This document shows, in pieces, positions 54,181 through 63,685 of a DNA stretch of 64,000 nt; position 1 is the first letter of the stretch, and each line of letters begins with the position of its first letter. A program made the translations under genes and the position numbers. The DNA lies in assembly GCA_030447505.1 (NCBI GenBank), contig JAUJOT010000001.1, positions 186,001-250,000 on the forward strand. The letters run 5' to 3'. The stretch is from Solirubrobacteraceae bacterium. Lineage in GTDB: Bacteria > Actinomycetota > Thermoleophilia > Solirubrobacterales > Solirubrobacteraceae. The notes below the pieces were generated by a model. The model was not told where the DNA came from. It saw only the letters and a program-made list of their open reading frames with translations, and ran no database searches.

Positions 54181-55161
54181 TCAGAGCAGGCCGAGCTCGC
54201 TGACGGCAGCGCGCTCGTCGGTCAGCTCCTTGACCGTCGCGTCGATCTTGCCCTGCGCGAACTCGCCGACCTCGAGGCCCTGCACGATCTCGTACGCGCC
54301 GCCCGCGCAGCGGACGGGGAAGCTCGAGATGATCCCCTCGACGACGCCGTAGGAGCCATCCGAGGCAACGGCCATCGAGCGCAGTCCCTCGGCGCCGCTG
54401 ACCCAGTCGCGCACGTGATCGATCGCGGCGTTCGCGGCCGACGCCGCCGACGACGCGCCGCGTGCGTCGATCACCTCGGCGCCGCGCTTGCCGACGCGCG
54501 CGATGTACTCGTTCTCGTACCACGCCATGTCGACCTGGTCGACGGCCCGCTCGCCATTCACCTTCGCGTTGAAGAGGTCGGGGAACATAGAGGGAGAATG
54601 GTTGCCCCAGACGACGAGGTCTGAGACGGCGCCGACGCCGACGCCGAGCTTCTGGGCGAGCAGCGCGACGGCGCGGTTCTGGTCCAGGCGCGTCATTGCG
54701 GTTATCCGCTCGGCCGGGATGTCGGGGGCGTTCGAGGCCAGGATGAGCGCGTTCGTGTTCGCCGGGTTGCCGACGACGAGCACCTTCACGTCGTCCGCCG
54801 CAGCCGCGTTGATGGCCTCGCCCTGGGGCTTGAAGATCGCGCCGTTGGCCTCCAGCAGGTCGGCGCGCTCCATCCCCTTCGAGCGGGGGCGCGCGCCGAC
54901 GAGCATCGCGACGTTCACGCCGTCGAACGCCTGCGCCGGGTCGTCGTAGATGTCGACGGAGTGCAGCAGCGGAAAGGCACAGTCGGTCAGCTCGAGCGTC
55001 GTGCCCTCGGCCGCCTTGACGGCCTGCGGGATCTCGAGCAGCTTGAGGGCGACGGGGGTGTCAGGCCCCAGCAGCTGGCCCGAGGCGATCCGGAACAGCA
55101 GGGCGTAGCCGATCTGTCCGGCGGCACCCGTGACTGCGACCTTCACCGGGGCGTTCGTCAT
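54181..55161 (-). CDS. mdh: malate dehydrogenase
   Basis: A 326-residue NAD-dependent enzyme of the TCA cycle (cytosolic/plant-type MDH group). It shows the NAD motif [19 protein letters not shown], the substrate arginines in [32 protein letters not shown] and the catalytic histidine in [13 protein letters not shown]. The ATG overlaps the upstream stop (ATGA), so it is coupled to the isocitrate-type dehydrogenase. Confidence 0.96.
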   Translation of the reverse strand: MTNAPVKVAVTGAAGQIGYALLFRIASGQLLGPDTPVALKLLEIPQAVKAAEGTTLELTDCAFPLLHSVDIYDDPAQAFDGVNVAMLVGARPRSKGMERADLLEANGAIFKPQGEAINAAAADDVKVLVVGNPANTNALILASNAPDIPAERITAMTRLDQNRAVALLAQKLGVGVGAVSDLVVWGNHSPSMFPDLFNAKVNGERAVDQVDMAWYENEYIARVGKRGAEVIDARGASSAASAANAAIDHVRDWVSGAEGLRSMAVASDGSYGVVEGIISSFPVRCAGGAYEIVQGLEVGEFAQGKIDATVKELTDERAAVSELGLL

Positions 55162-56237
55162 GCGTTCATCTCCTCGATCACCGCGTCGGCGAAATCGCTC
55201 GTGCCGACCGCGGTCGGATCAGTTCTAGTGGGCTTGAGATCGTATGTGACCTTGTCGCCCGCGCGTATGACGGCCGCCAGCGCCTGCTCGACGCGCTGCG
55301 CCGCCTCGGCCTCGCCGAGGTGCTCGAGCATGTAGATGCCCGACAGGATGAGCGCGGTCGGATTCATGCGGTTCTTGCCGGCGTACTTCGGCGCCGAGCC
55401 GTGGGTGGCCTCGAAGACCGCCGCCTCGGTGCCGATGTTCGCGCCGCCCGCCAGGCCGAGGCCGCCGATCATGCCGGCGCACAGGTCGCTGACGATGTCG
55501 CCGTAGAGGTTCGGCAGCACGATCACCTCGTACTCGTCGGGGCGCGTCACGAGCTGGTTGCAGAGGTTGTCGATGATGCGGTCCTCGAACTCGATCTGCG
55601 GGTAGTCCTCCGCGACGCGCCGGGCGACGTCGAGGAAGAGGCCGTCGGAGAACTTCATGATGTTCGCCTTGTGCGCGGCGGTGACCTTGGCGCGGCCGTG
55701 CGTGACGGCGTAGTCGAACGCGGCGCGCACGATCCGCTCGGAGCCGAACTCGCTGATCGGCTTGATCGAGATGCCGGCGTCCTCGCGCACGCTCGCGCCG
55801 AGCTCGCCGAGGGCGCCGCGCAGCTGCGCGTTCGCCGCCGTGCCGCGCTCGAACTCGATGCCGGCGTAGAGATCCTCGGTGTTCTCGCGCACGACGACCA
55901 GATCGGTCTCGGGAAAGCGCGTGCGCACGCCCTCGTAGGCCTTGCACGGACGCACGCAGGCGTAGAGGTCGAGCTCCTTGCGCAGCAGCACGTTGACGGA
56001 GCGAAAGCCGGAGCCGACGGGCGTCGTCGTCGGGCCCTTGATCCCGATGCCGTTGCGCTTCAGCGATTCGAGCGTCTCTTCCGGGAAGGGGTTGCCGTGC
56101 TTCTCGTACTCGTCGATGCCCGCCTCGTGGCGGTCCCAGTTGAACTGGACGCCCGTCGCCTCGAGCACGCGGCGGGTCGCCTCGGCAAGCTCGGGGCCGG
56201 TGCCGTCTCCGGGAATGAAGGTCACGTCGTACGCCAT
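55158..56237 (-). CDS. NAD-type isocitrate dehydrogenase (IDH/IPMDH family)
   Basis: A 359-residue beta-decarboxylating dehydrogenase. [33 protein letters not shown] (the NTEDLY isocitrate loop), [16 protein letters not shown] and [20 protein letters not shown] point to a homo-oligomeric NAD-isocitrate dehydrogenase rather than 3-isopropylmalate dehydrogenase. The pairing with mdh supports a TCA role. AAAGGA lies 7 bases upstream of the ATG. Confidence 0.88.
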   Translation of the reverse strand: MAYDVTFIPGDGTGPELAEATRRVLEATGVQFNWDRHEAGIDEYEKHGNPFPEETLESLKRNGIGIKGPTTTPVGSGFRSVNVLLRKELDLYACVRPCKAYEGVRTRFPETDLVVVRENTEDLYAGIEFERGTAANAQLRGALGELGASVREDAGISIKPISEFGSERIVRAAFDYAVTHGRAKVTAAHKANIMKFSDGLFLDVARRVAEDYPQIEFEDRIIDNLCNQLVTRPDEYEVIVLPNLYGDIVSDLCAGMIGGLGLAGGANIGTEAAVFEATHGSAPKYAGKNRMNPTALILSGIYMLEHLGEAEAAQRVEQALAAVIRAGDKVTYDLKPTRTDPTAVGTSDFADAVIEEMNA

Positions 56238-56390
56238 GGATTCCTTTGTGGAGCAGGTCAGTTCGGGCGAGGGGCGATGCTACAGAGCGCCTTCGCGCCG
56301 AACGGCCTGCGGGCGGCGACGCATCTCTCTCACGCCGATCGCTCCTGGCCACCTCCTCGCCGACCGAACGCGCCTGCGAAGATCTCTCGG

Positions 56391-57569
56391 ATGCTCGGTT
56401 CCGGACCGTCGATTCAGCTCCTGCGCGTATTCGGCATCCGGATCGGTGCCAGCCGGAGCTGGTTCGTCGTCCTGTTCATCTTCATCTACTTCGGGGCGGA
56501 GTACTTCCGCGGCGTGCTGCGCGGCTCTGCCACCGAGGCGTACATCGTCGGGGTCGCGGGCGTGTTCCTGTTCTTCATCTCGCTCGTTCTGCACGAGCTC
56601 GGCCACGCGCTCGTGGCCCGCCGCGAGGGGATCGGGATCAACGGCATCGACCTGTGGTTCTTCGGCGGCGTCGCGAAGCTGTCGCGCGACACGCAGTCGC
56701 CCGGTCAGGAGTTCCGTGTCGCGGTGGCCGGGCCGCTCGTGACGCTCGTCATCGTCGCCGGCTGCGTCGGACTGCTCGCGCTTCTGCAGGAAGGCGCCGC
56801 GCTCGATGCCGCCCGCCTGGCCGCCGACGGCGAGATCTCGCCGACGATCGCGCTGCTCGTCTTCCTCGCGATGATCAACGGCGCGCTGTTCGCCTTCAAC
56901 CTGATCCCGGCGTTCCCGCTCGACGGCGGGCGGATCGCGCGCTCGCTGGTCTGGAGGATCACGGGCAACCGCAACACGGCGACGCGCGTCGCCGGCCGGA
57001 TCGGCGTCGGCTTCGCCTACGTCCTGATCGGCATCGGGATCTTCCTGATCGCGCGCGGCCGCGGCACCGTGATCGACGGGCTCTGGCTGGCGGTGCTCGG
57101 CTGGTTCATCGCGCAGGCCGCGCGCGCGGCGGTCGCGTCGACGGCCTTCACGGAGCGCATCGACGGCATCACCGTCGCCGACATCATGGATGCGCAGCCG
57201 GTCTCGATGCCCGCGCGCACCGCGCTGACGCAGGCGCAGGACGAGTACTTCCTGCGCTACCGCTGGGACTGGTTTCCGGTCGTCGACGAGCACGGCCGCT
57301 TCCTCGGCGTCGTCCGCGAGCCGCGCGTGGAACAGGAGATCACGGCCGGCCGACCGGCGCTCGAGGTCGGCGAGCTCGTCGAGGCCGGCGACGCCGAGGA
57401 CTGGCGCGTGGCGTCCGACAGCCCGCTCGAATCGCTGCTCGGCGACGAGCAGCTGCGCTCGCGCGGCGCGCTGATGGCCGTCGACGCCGACGGCGTCCTG
57501 CGCGGCGTCGTGACGATCGAGCAGGTGCGCCGCGCGCTGAGCGCCGCGTTGCCCCAGCGATTGGCATAG
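56391..57569 (+). CDS. M50 site-2 protease with CBS domains
   Basis: A 392-residue intramembrane zinc protease. HELGHALVA sits at the end of the second membrane segment (about residue 67) and NLIPAFPLDGGRI carries the third ligand. There are six predicted membrane segments. A pair of CBS domains occupies residues 260-390 (VADIMDAQPVSMPA, FPVVDEHGRFLGVV), likely an adenylate sensor. It would cut membrane regulators such as anti-sigma factors. It ends 56 bases before sdhA. Confidence 0.87.
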   Translation: MLGSGPSIQLLRVFGIRIGASRSWFVVLFIFIYFGAEYFRGVLRGSATEAYIVGVAGVFLFFISLVLHELGHALVARREGIGINGIDLWFFGGVAKLSRDTQSPGQEFRVAVAGPLVTLVIVAGCVGLLALLQEGAALDAARLAADGEISPTIALLVFLAMINGALFAFNLIPAFPLDGGRIARSLVWRITGNRNTATRVAGRIGVGFAYVLIGIGIFLIARGRGTVIDGLWLAVLGWFIAQAARAAVASTAFTERIDGITVADIMDAQPVSMPARTALTQAQDEYFLRYRWDWFPVVDEHGRFLGVVREPRVEQEITAGRPALEVGELVEAGDAEDWRVASDSPLESLLGDEQLRSRGALMAVDADGVLRGVVTIEQVRRALSAALPQRLA

Positions 57570-57611
57570 AGGCGCCGGGAACGCGAGCCCGGGTAGACGG
57601 CGGGCCGTACA

Positions 57612-57617
57612 TATACT
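57612..57617 (+). promoter_or_regulatory. -10 box of sdhA
   Basis: TATACT, with 8 bases to the TTG at 57626 and no Shine-Dalgarno sequence. Confidence 0.55.
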
Positions 57618-57625
57618 CGCCACCC

Positions 57626-59320
57626 TTGCTCGCACACGACGTCCTCATCATCGGCGCCGGCCTTGCCGGTCAGCGCGCCGCCCTCGCCGCCGCCGAGTCG
57701 GGCGCAACCGTCGCGATCATGAGCAAGGTCCACCCCGTCAGGTCGCATTCCGTCGCCGCGGCGGGCGGGATCAACGCCGCGATCGCGGTCGACGACGACT
57801 GGACCGAACACGCGACCGACACCGTAAAGGGGTCGGACTACCTCGGCGACCAGGACGCGATCGAGGTCATGTGCAGCGAGGCCCCCGGTGAGGCGATGCA
57901 CCTCGAGCACATCGGCGTCACGTTTCACCGAAACGAGACCGGCGAGCTCGATCTGCGCGCCTTCGGCGGCGCTTCGAAGAAGCGGACGGCCTACGTCGCC
58001 GACATCACCGGCCAGGCGATCCTGCACGTGCTCTACGAGCAGCTCATGCGCCATGAGGTGGCGGTCGAGCGCTTCGAGGAGTGGTTTGCGACCTCGCTGA
58101 TCCTCGACGCCGACGGGCACTGCGCGGGCGCCGTCGCGCGCGACATCCGCAGCGGCGCGATGGAGATCTTCAACGCCAAGTCGGTGATCCTCGCCAACGG
58201 CGGCAACGGCCAGTGCTACAAGCCGACGACGAACGCGCTGATCTGCACGGGCGACGGGATCTCGCAGGCCTATCGGGTCGGGTGCCCGATCATGGACATG
58301 GAGATGGTCCAGTATCACCCGACGACGCTTGCCGAGAACGGCTTTCTGATCACCGAGGGCGCCCGCGGCGAGGGCGCGCACCTGCTCAACTCCGAGGGCG
58401 AGCGCTTCATGGAGAAGTACGCCCCCAACAAGATGGAGCTCGCGTCGCGCGACGTCGTCTCGCGCGCCGAGCAGACCGAGATCAACGAGGGGCGCGGCGT
58501 CGGCGCGCACGGGCAGGGCATCTACCTCGACGTCACGGTCGTCCCGAAGAAGCGCGTGCTCGAGGCACTGCGCGAGATCGTCAACATCGGGCGCGACTTC
58601 GCGGGCACCGACATCACGCGCGAGCCGATCGTGATCCGCCCCGGCCAGCACTACATCATGGGCGGCGTGAAGACCGACGTCGACGGTCGCACGCCGATCA
58701 CGGGTCTGTATGCGGCGGGGGAGGTCGCCTGCGTGTCCGTTCACGGCGGCAACCGGCTGGGCGCGAACTCGCTGCTGGACACGCTGATCTTCGGTCGCCG
58801 CTCCGGCGAGCACGCAGCGCAGCGCGGACGGCAGCTGACGATGCCCAAGGCGCCGGCGTCGCGGCTGCGCGCGGACGCCGAGATGATCGCCGCGATCATC
58901 GAGCGCCCGCGCGAGGGGCGGCGGATCTCGGAGATCAAGGACGAGCTCGGGACGACGATGAACGAGTACGTCGCGGTCTACCGCGACGAGGAGGGGCTGA
59001 CGAAGGCGCACGAGGTCGTCCAGCGGCTCAAGGAGCAGGCCGGCAAGGCCTACGTCGACGACCGCGGCAGCGTCTTCAACCAGGATGTGCTGGGAGCGCT
59101 CGAGCTCGGGTACATGCTCGACTGCGCCGAGGCGACGATCGTGTCGGCGATCGACCGCAAGGAGTCGCGCGGGGCGCAGTTTCGCCTCGATCACCCGGAG
59201 CGCGATGACGAGCAGTGGCTCAAGCACATCAACGTGACGCGCGGCGCAGACGGCGAGCCTGAGCTCTCCTACTCGGAAGTGACGATCACCAAGTGGCAGC
59301 CGGAAGTGAGGAAGTACTGA
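57626..59320 (+). CDS. sdhA: succinate dehydrogenase/fumarate reductase flavoprotein subunit
   Basis: A 564-residue FAD subunit. It shows the dinucleotide fold VLIIGAGLAGQRAALAAAES, RSHSVAAAGGINAA with H41 as likely covalent FAD ligand, EMVQYHPTTL and TEGARGEGAHLLN (catalytic arginine region), HYIMGGVKTD and VSVHGGNRLGANSLLDTLI. The only in-frame start that gives the family N terminus is TTG at 57626, placed 8 bases after TATACT. It is followed 4 bases later by sdhB. Confidence 0.94.
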   Translation: MLAHDVLIIGAGLAGQRAALAAAESGATVAIMSKVHPVRSHSVAAAGGINAAIAVDDDWTEHATDTVKGSDYLGDQDAIEVMCSEAPGEAMHLEHIGVTFHRNETGELDLRAFGGASKKRTAYVADITGQAILHVLYEQLMRHEVAVERFEEWFATSLILDADGHCAGAVARDIRSGAMEIFNAKSVILANGGNGQCYKPTTNALICTGDGISQAYRVGCPIMDMEMVQYHPTTLAENGFLITEGARGEGAHLLNSEGERFMEKYAPNKMELASRDVVSRAEQTEINEGRGVGAHGQGIYLDVTVVPKKRVLEALREIVNIGRDFAGTDITREPIVIRPGQHYIMGGVKTDVDGRTPITGLYAAGEVACVSVHGGNRLGANSLLDTLIFGRRSGEHAAQRGRQLTMPKAPASRLRADAEMIAAIIERPREGRRISEIKDELGTTMNEYVAVYRDEEGLTKAHEVVQRLKEQAGKAYVDDRGSVFNQDVLGALELGYMLDCAEATIVSAIDRKESRGAQFRLDHPERDDEQWLKHINVTRGADGEPELSYSEVTITKWQPEVRKY

Positions 59321-59324
59321 GGTC

Positions 59325-60386
59325 ATGGCCGAGTTCACCCTGAGACTGCGCCGCTACGACCCCGAATCCGGGGACGCGCCGTATTGGGAGGAGCACACGG
59401 TCGACCTCGAGCCGCATCGCTCGGTGCTCGAGGGCATCCTGCAGGCCAAGGACCGCTTCGACGGGTCGATCGGGATTCGCTGCTCGTGCCGCGCCGCGAT
59501 CTGCGGTTCGTGCGGGGTGCGCATCAACGGCCAGCCCGATCTGGCCTGCCACACGCACCTCGGGCGCGCCGAGAAGCGCTCCAAGGACGGCGTCATCGAG
59601 GTCGAGCCGATGGGCAACATGCCCGTCATCAAGGACCTCATCGTCGACATGGAGGCGGTGCACTGGAAGAAGATCCGGCGTGTCACGCCGTGGCTGATCG
59701 CCAAGCAGCCGGTGCCCGAGCGCGAGTACATCGTGCCGCGCGAGTCGATGGTCGACGTCACGCAGTCGATGGCGTGCATCCAGTGCGGCGCCTGCGTGTC
59801 GGACTGCCTGTCGATGGAGGTCGACCCGGAGTTCATCGGGCCGGCCGCGCTCGCCAAGGCCTACCGCTTCGTCGGCGACCCGCGCGACGACCAGCACTTC
59901 GAGCGCCTGAAGGACCTGGCCGAGGATCCGCACGGCATCTACGACTGCACGCACTGCTTTCAGTGCATCTCCGCCTGCCCGAAGGGCGTCGCGCCGATGA
60001 ACCAGATCATGCGCCTGCGCCGCCGCGCCGGCAACGACTTCAAGATCGAGGACCGCAACAACGGCGAGCGTCACGAGCACGCCTTCGCCTCGTTGATCAA
60101 GCAGTACGGGCTGCTCGCCGAGGCTGAGATACTGCCGCGCTCCTACGGCGGCGACACGCCGCTGGCGAAGTTCAAGCCGTCCGCGGCAGCGGAGCTCGCG
60201 AGCTCGCTGCCCTCGATCGCCAAGGCGCTGCTGCGCCGCAAGGTGACGCCCGCGGCGGTGCTCAAGCCGCACAGGCTCGCGCGCCAGGACCTTGGCCAGA
60301 TCAAGCGCATCTACGACGAGGTCGAGGGGCGCGAGGAGCGCGCCGAGTTCAACATCTACATCTCCGGCAAGGACGAGGATCGCTGA
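59325..60386 (+). CDS. sdhB: succinate dehydrogenase iron-sulfur subunit with four-cysteine third cluster
   Basis: A 353-residue subunit, about 100 residues longer than the classical form. [2Fe-2S]: CSCRAAICGSCG...C. [4Fe-4S]: CIQCGACVSDC. Third site: CTHCFQCISACPKG, with four cysteines instead of the three that hold the classical [3Fe-4S] cluster; this suggests a second [4Fe-4S], as in type E complexes. The C-terminal basic extension (residues 255-353) has no counterpart in classical SdhB. Confidence 0.92.
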   Translation: MAEFTLRLRRYDPESGDAPYWEEHTVDLEPHRSVLEGILQAKDRFDGSIGIRCSCRAAICGSCGVRINGQPDLACHTHLGRAEKRSKDGVIEVEPMGNMPVIKDLIVDMEAVHWKKIRRVTPWLIAKQPVPEREYIVPRESMVDVTQSMACIQCGACVSDCLSMEVDPEFIGPAALAKAYRFVGDPRDDQHFERLKDLAEDPHGIYDCTHCFQCISACPKGVAPMNQIMRLRRRAGNDFKIEDRNNGERHEHAFASLIKQYGLLAEAEILPRSYGGDTPLAKFKPSAAAELASSLPSIAKALLRRKVTPAAVLKPHRLARQDLGQIKRIYDEVEGREERAEFNIYISGKDEDR

Positions 60387-60387
60387 C

Positions 60388-60510
60388 ATGACAGCGCGAC
60401 AGCGCGCCGTTGCTCGACGAGAAGCCGGTGTCAACGGCCATCGCATGTCCTCGCGACATCGTCGCTCGACGATTGCCCGCCTCGCCCGACGACGTCCGAG
60501 CTCGCGATGA
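60388..60510 (+). CDS. possible 40-residue arginine-rich peptide
   Basis: ATG one base after the sdhB stop, ending in TGA that overlaps the next start as ATGA. About one third of residues are arginine. The coupling geometry fits a real leader or coupling peptide, but the composition is also what random GC-rich sequence gives. Low certainty. Confidence 0.25.
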   Translation: MTARQRAVARREAGVNGHRMSSRHRRSTIARLARRRPSSR

Positions 60511-61427
60511 GGGTCGCCTACTGGCCCGGCTGCGTCTCGCGCGGCTTCACCCCCGAACTGCACGGCTCGATGGCGCGGATCGCGCCGCTGCTGGACATCG
60601 AGCTCGTCGCGCTGGAGCGTGCGTCGTGCTGCGGTGCGGGCGTCATCGCCGAGCACAACCCCGAGCTCGCCGACACGCTGAACGCGCGCACGTTCGCCCT
60701 CGCCCAGGGGGCCGAGGGGACGGCGCTGATGATGAACATCTGCTCGACGTGCCAGGGCGCGCAGTCCGAGTGCCAGGAGCGCCTCGACGCGAGCGCGGAG
60801 TACCGCGCGCGCATCAACGAGACGCTCGCCGACGAGGGGCTGACGTACGAGAAGGGCCTGACGAACAAGAACTTCCTCTGGCTGCTCGTCGAGGAGCTCG
60901 GGCTGGACCTGCTGCGCGAGCGCGTGCGGCGGCCGCTGACCGATCTGCGCGTCGGTCCCTTCTACGGCTGCTACATCGTTCGACCCGACGACCGGCTGGG
61001 GATCGACGACGAGCACCCGCGCGAGACGTACCTCGCGCAGGTCATCGAGGCGCTCGGGGGCACCGTCACCGACTACGCCGGATCGCACAAGTGCTGCGGC
61101 TTTCCGATCATCACGATGAACAAGGACGCGTCCTTGAAGCAGGCGGGCCGCCATCTCGGTGATGCCGTCGACGCGGGCGCGGACTGCCTCGTGACGCCGT
61201 GCCCGTTGTGTCATCTCAACCTCGACCTCCAGCAGCCGCTCGCCGAGCGCGTCGTCGGCCGCGACCTCGGGATGCCGGTGCTGCACCTCCCCCAGCTCGT
61301 CGGCCTGGCGCTCGGCCTTCCGCCGGATCAGCTCGGCATGCAGCGTCATGTCGTCAAGCCGACCTCGGTGATCGACTGGACGGCGTCGGTCGTCGGCGAA
61401 GTCGATGCGACCGCCGCTCGCGGGTAA
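60507..61427 (+). CDS. CCG-domain protein, SdhE/HdrB-like subunit of a type E succinate dehydrogenase
   Basis: A 306-residue protein with two cysteine-rich CCG (DUF224) domains: C9, CC at 41-42 and C79-x2-C82; then GCYIV near 155, CCGFP near 197 and CPLCH near 233. This is the heterodisulfide-reductase B fold. Next to sdhA and sdhB, and with no sdhC/sdhD, it fits the SdhE membrane-associated subunit of type E (non-classical) succinate:quinone oxidoreductases known from archaea, cyanobacteria and epsilonproteobacteria. The stop is TAA. Confidence 0.85.
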   Translation: MRVAYWPGCVSRGFTPELHGSMARIAPLLDIELVALERASCCGAGVIAEHNPELADTLNARTFALAQGAEGTALMMNICSTCQGAQSECQERLDASAEYRARINETLADEGLTYEKGLTNKNFLWLLVEELGLDLLRERVRRPLTDLRVGPFYGCYIVRPDDRLGIDDEHPRETYLAQVIEALGGTVTDYAGSHKCCGFPIITMNKDASLKQAGRHLGDAVDAGADCLVTPCPLCHLNLDLQQPLAERVVGRDLGMPVLHLPQLVGLALGLPPDQLGMQRHVVKPTSVIDWTASVVGEVDATAARG

Positions 61428-61674
61428 GCGGGCGGCCGCACGGCGGCTGGCCGAGGAGGTCCGGCGGCGGCTGCTGCCGGTCGAGCGGGTGCTGGCGCTG
61501 CGGGCGGCGGGACCTGAGGCTCGTGAGCGCGGGATGCCGAGGGCGGGAGGCGCGGCGCTCGAGCCCGAAGCGCCGGCCGCGCAGCCGACGCCCGAGGCCG
61601 CCGCCGCGCGGATCGACGCCGCGCGCGAGCGGCTGCGGGCGTCGATCGAGCCGCGCAACGACGCCGACGGCTGA
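61405..61674 (+). CDS. small uncharacterised protein at end of sdh operon
   Basis: An 89-residue protein that overlaps the preceding gene by 23 bases. It is mostly Ala/Arg/Glu helices (AARRLAEEVRRRLLPVERVL and ARIDAARERLRASIEP) joined by a Pro/Ala linker. No family is recognised. The operon terminator lies directly behind it, which supports it as the last gene of the sdh unit. Confidence 0.5.
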   Translation: MRPPLAGKRAAARRLAEEVRRRLLPVERVLALRAAGPEARERGMPRAGGAALEPEAPAAQPTPEAAAARIDAARERLRASIEPRNDADG

Positions 61675-61685
61675 GCGCGCCCGCC

Positions 61686-61711
61686 GAGAAGGGGCCCGTA
61701 GGCCCCTTCTC
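61686..61711 (+). terminator. terminator of the sdh operon
   Basis: A perfect 11-bp stem (GAGAAGGGGCC / GGCCCCTTCTC) with a CGTA loop. Confidence 0.75.
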
Positions 61712-61872
61712 CGTGCACCCCTGGTGCCGCCCCCCCGCCGGAGGTTCTCGTGTGCTCGCTCCCCGTGGACGACATGGTTGCCGATCAGCGCGCGCAGCTC
61801 TTCCCCCCTGCCGGGTGATCTTCGGGGGAGAAGCCTCACCCTGGCGCCGCGATCTGCCGATACCAGCGCGAT

Positions 61873-62484
61873 ATGGACGACAGCCGCCCGGTCACGGTCC
61901 TGCTCGCACGCTTCGAGGACCTGGTCGGCGCTGGATTGCGCAGCGTCGTCGGCGCGGACCCACACATGCGGATCGTCGCCGCCGATGTCGACGTCGACCG
62001 CCTCGACGCCGTCATCGCCGAGCGCGCGCCGCGCGTCGCGATCGTTAACTTCGGCTCGCTGCGCGCGCCCGCGGACATCCGGCGCCTGAGCGCCGCGCAT
62101 CCCGCGACCCGTCTGGTGGTGCTGGCCAACCATCCGACGCCCGGCGAGTGCGCGCAGCTGCTGGCGCTCGGCGCAACCGCCTGCCTCGGCAAGGAGGTCG
62201 AGCGACGTGACGTGCTCACCACGATCCACCTCGCCTCCCGCGGCCTGCACGTCACGCCGCACGCGATCGGGGCGACGGCGTCGACGCCGCTGCTGCCCGA
62301 CGTCCTGACGCCGCGCGAGGCCGAGGTCCTCGACCAGCTCCAGCTCGGCCGCTCCAACCGCGAGATCGCGGTCGCGCTGTCGGTCAGCGTCGAGACCGTG
62401 CGCACCCACGCGCGCAGCGTCTTCCGCAAGCTCGGCGTCAAGGGCCGGCGCGAGCTGGCGACCCTGTCGGCGCACCGGCGCTGA
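61873..62484 (+). CDS. NarL/LuxR-type regulator with degenerate receiver
   Basis: A 203-residue protein. Residues 7-125 follow the receiver-domain pattern, but the phosphoacceptor aspartate is N59 (RVAIVNFGSL) and the first acidic pair is reduced to ED at 15-16; the lysine (LGKEV) is kept. The LuxR helix-turn-helix is intact (LTPREAEVLDQLQLGRSNRE then SVETVRTHARSVFRKLGVK). No histidine kinase is adjacent. It is probably phosphorylation-independent. Confidence 0.85.
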   Translation: MDDSRPVTVLLARFEDLVGAGLRSVVGADPHMRIVAADVDVDRLDAVIAERAPRVAIVNFGSLRAPADIRRLSAAHPATRLVVLANHPTPGECAQLLALGATACLGKEVERRDVLTTIHLASRGLHVTPHAIGATASTPLLPDVLTPREAEVLDQLQLGRSNREIAVALSVSVETVRTHARSVFRKLGVKGRRELATLSAHRR

Positions 62485-62614
62485 GGGCGAGCGCTTCGGG
62501 CGCCGATCAGCCGCTCCACGTGATCGAGCGGTACCTCGAGGCGACCCACGCCGACCGCTCGAGCATCAGATCCCCGACACCCTTCCTTGAGCGATTTGGG
62601 CGAAACCGCGCGTG

Positions 62615-63685
62615 TTAGGCGGCAGACACGCGCTGCGCCGAACCGGCAGAGCCCAAGAGCCCGCGCTCGAGCAGCAGCTCGGCCAGCTGCACCGTGTTCA
62701 GCGCGGCGCCCTTCAGCAGGTTGTCGCCGACGACGAAGAAGTTCAGCGTCCGGGGATCGCCGAGGTCCAGGCGCACGCGCCCCACCGCGACCTCGTCGCG
62801 GCCGGCGTACTCGAGCGGCGTCGGGACGTCGTCGAGGACGATGTTCGGGAACGCGGTCAGCGCGTCCAGCGCCCGGTCGAGGTCGACCTCGCGGGCGAAC
62901 GTCGCGCGCACCGCGACGCCGTGGCCGACCATCACCGGCACGCGCACGCACAGCGGCGACACGGCCAGGTCGGGGATGGCGAGGATCTTGCGCGACTCGT
63001 CGCGCAGCTTGCGCTCCTCGTCGGTGTGGCCGTCGTCGCCCAGCGCGCCGAGCAGCGGGACGACGTTGAACGCGAGCGTCGCGTGATGGACCGTGTGCGA
63101 GACCTTGGCGGCGGCGGCCGCGCCGTCCTCGCAGAGCTGGGTCGGATCGGACGCCAGCGGCGCCACCTGCGCGGCCAGCTCGTCGATGCCTGACTGCCCG
63201 GCTCCACCGGCGGCCTGATAGCTCGTGGCGACCATCGACAGCAGCGAGAACTCGTCGTGCAGTGCCTTCAGCGGCAGCATCGCGACCATCGTCGTGCAGT
63301 TCGGGTTGGCGACGATCCCGCTGTGCGAGTCGAGCGCCTCGGGGTTGACCTCGGAAACCACCAACGGCACGTCGTCGACCATTCGGAAGGCGCTCGAGTT
63401 GTCGACGACGACGGCGCCCGCGTCGACGAAGCGCTGCGCCCACTCGCGCGAGCGCGTCGCCCCCGCCGAGAACAGCGCGACGTCGAAGCCCTCGATCGTC
63501 TGCTCGTCGAGCGGCTGGACGACGAGCCCGCCGTCGAGCTCGCGCCCGACCGAACGCGCGGAGGCAAACGGGACGATCTCCGATGCCGGAAAGCCTCGCG
63601 AGCGCAGCAGCCGCAGCATGACGCTCCCGACGGCGCCGGTGGCGCCGACCACGGCCACGCGCAGGCCCGCGCCGGACGCGCTCAT
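62615..63685 (-). CDS. asd: aspartate-semialdehyde dehydrogenase
   Basis: A 356-residue NADPH enzyme of the Lys/Met/Thr and diaminopimelate pathway. It shows VAVVGATGAVGSVMLRLL, SAGATRSREWA, NSSAFRMVDDVPLVVSEVN, the catalytic cysteine C130 in ANPNCTTM, and MVGHGVAVRATF near the histidine region. The ATG overlaps the lysC stop (ATGA), the usual lysC-asd operon. Confidence 0.96.
   Translation of the reverse strand: MSASGAGLRVAVVGATGAVGSVMLRLLRSRGFPASEIVPFASARSVGRELDGGLVVQPLDEQTIEGFDVALFSAGATRSREWAQRFVDAGAVVVDNSSAFRMVDDVPLVVSEVNPEALDSHSGIVANPNCTTMVAMLPLKALHDEFSLLSMVATSYQAAGGAGQSGIDELAAQVAPLASDPTQLCEDGAAAAAKVSHTVHHATLAFNVVPLLGALGDDGHTDEERKLRDESRKILAIPDLAVSPLCVRVPVMVGHGVAVRATFAREVDLDRALDALTAFPNIVLDDVPTPLEYAGRDEVAVGRVRLDLGDPRTLNFFVVGDNLLKGAALNTVQLAELLLERGLLGSAGSAQRVSAA

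Noticed and set aside
59286-61775. 829-codon open frame on the minus strand across the sdh operon
   Set aside because: Antisense shadow of sdhB and the CCG gene, with low-complexity composition and no recognisable motif.
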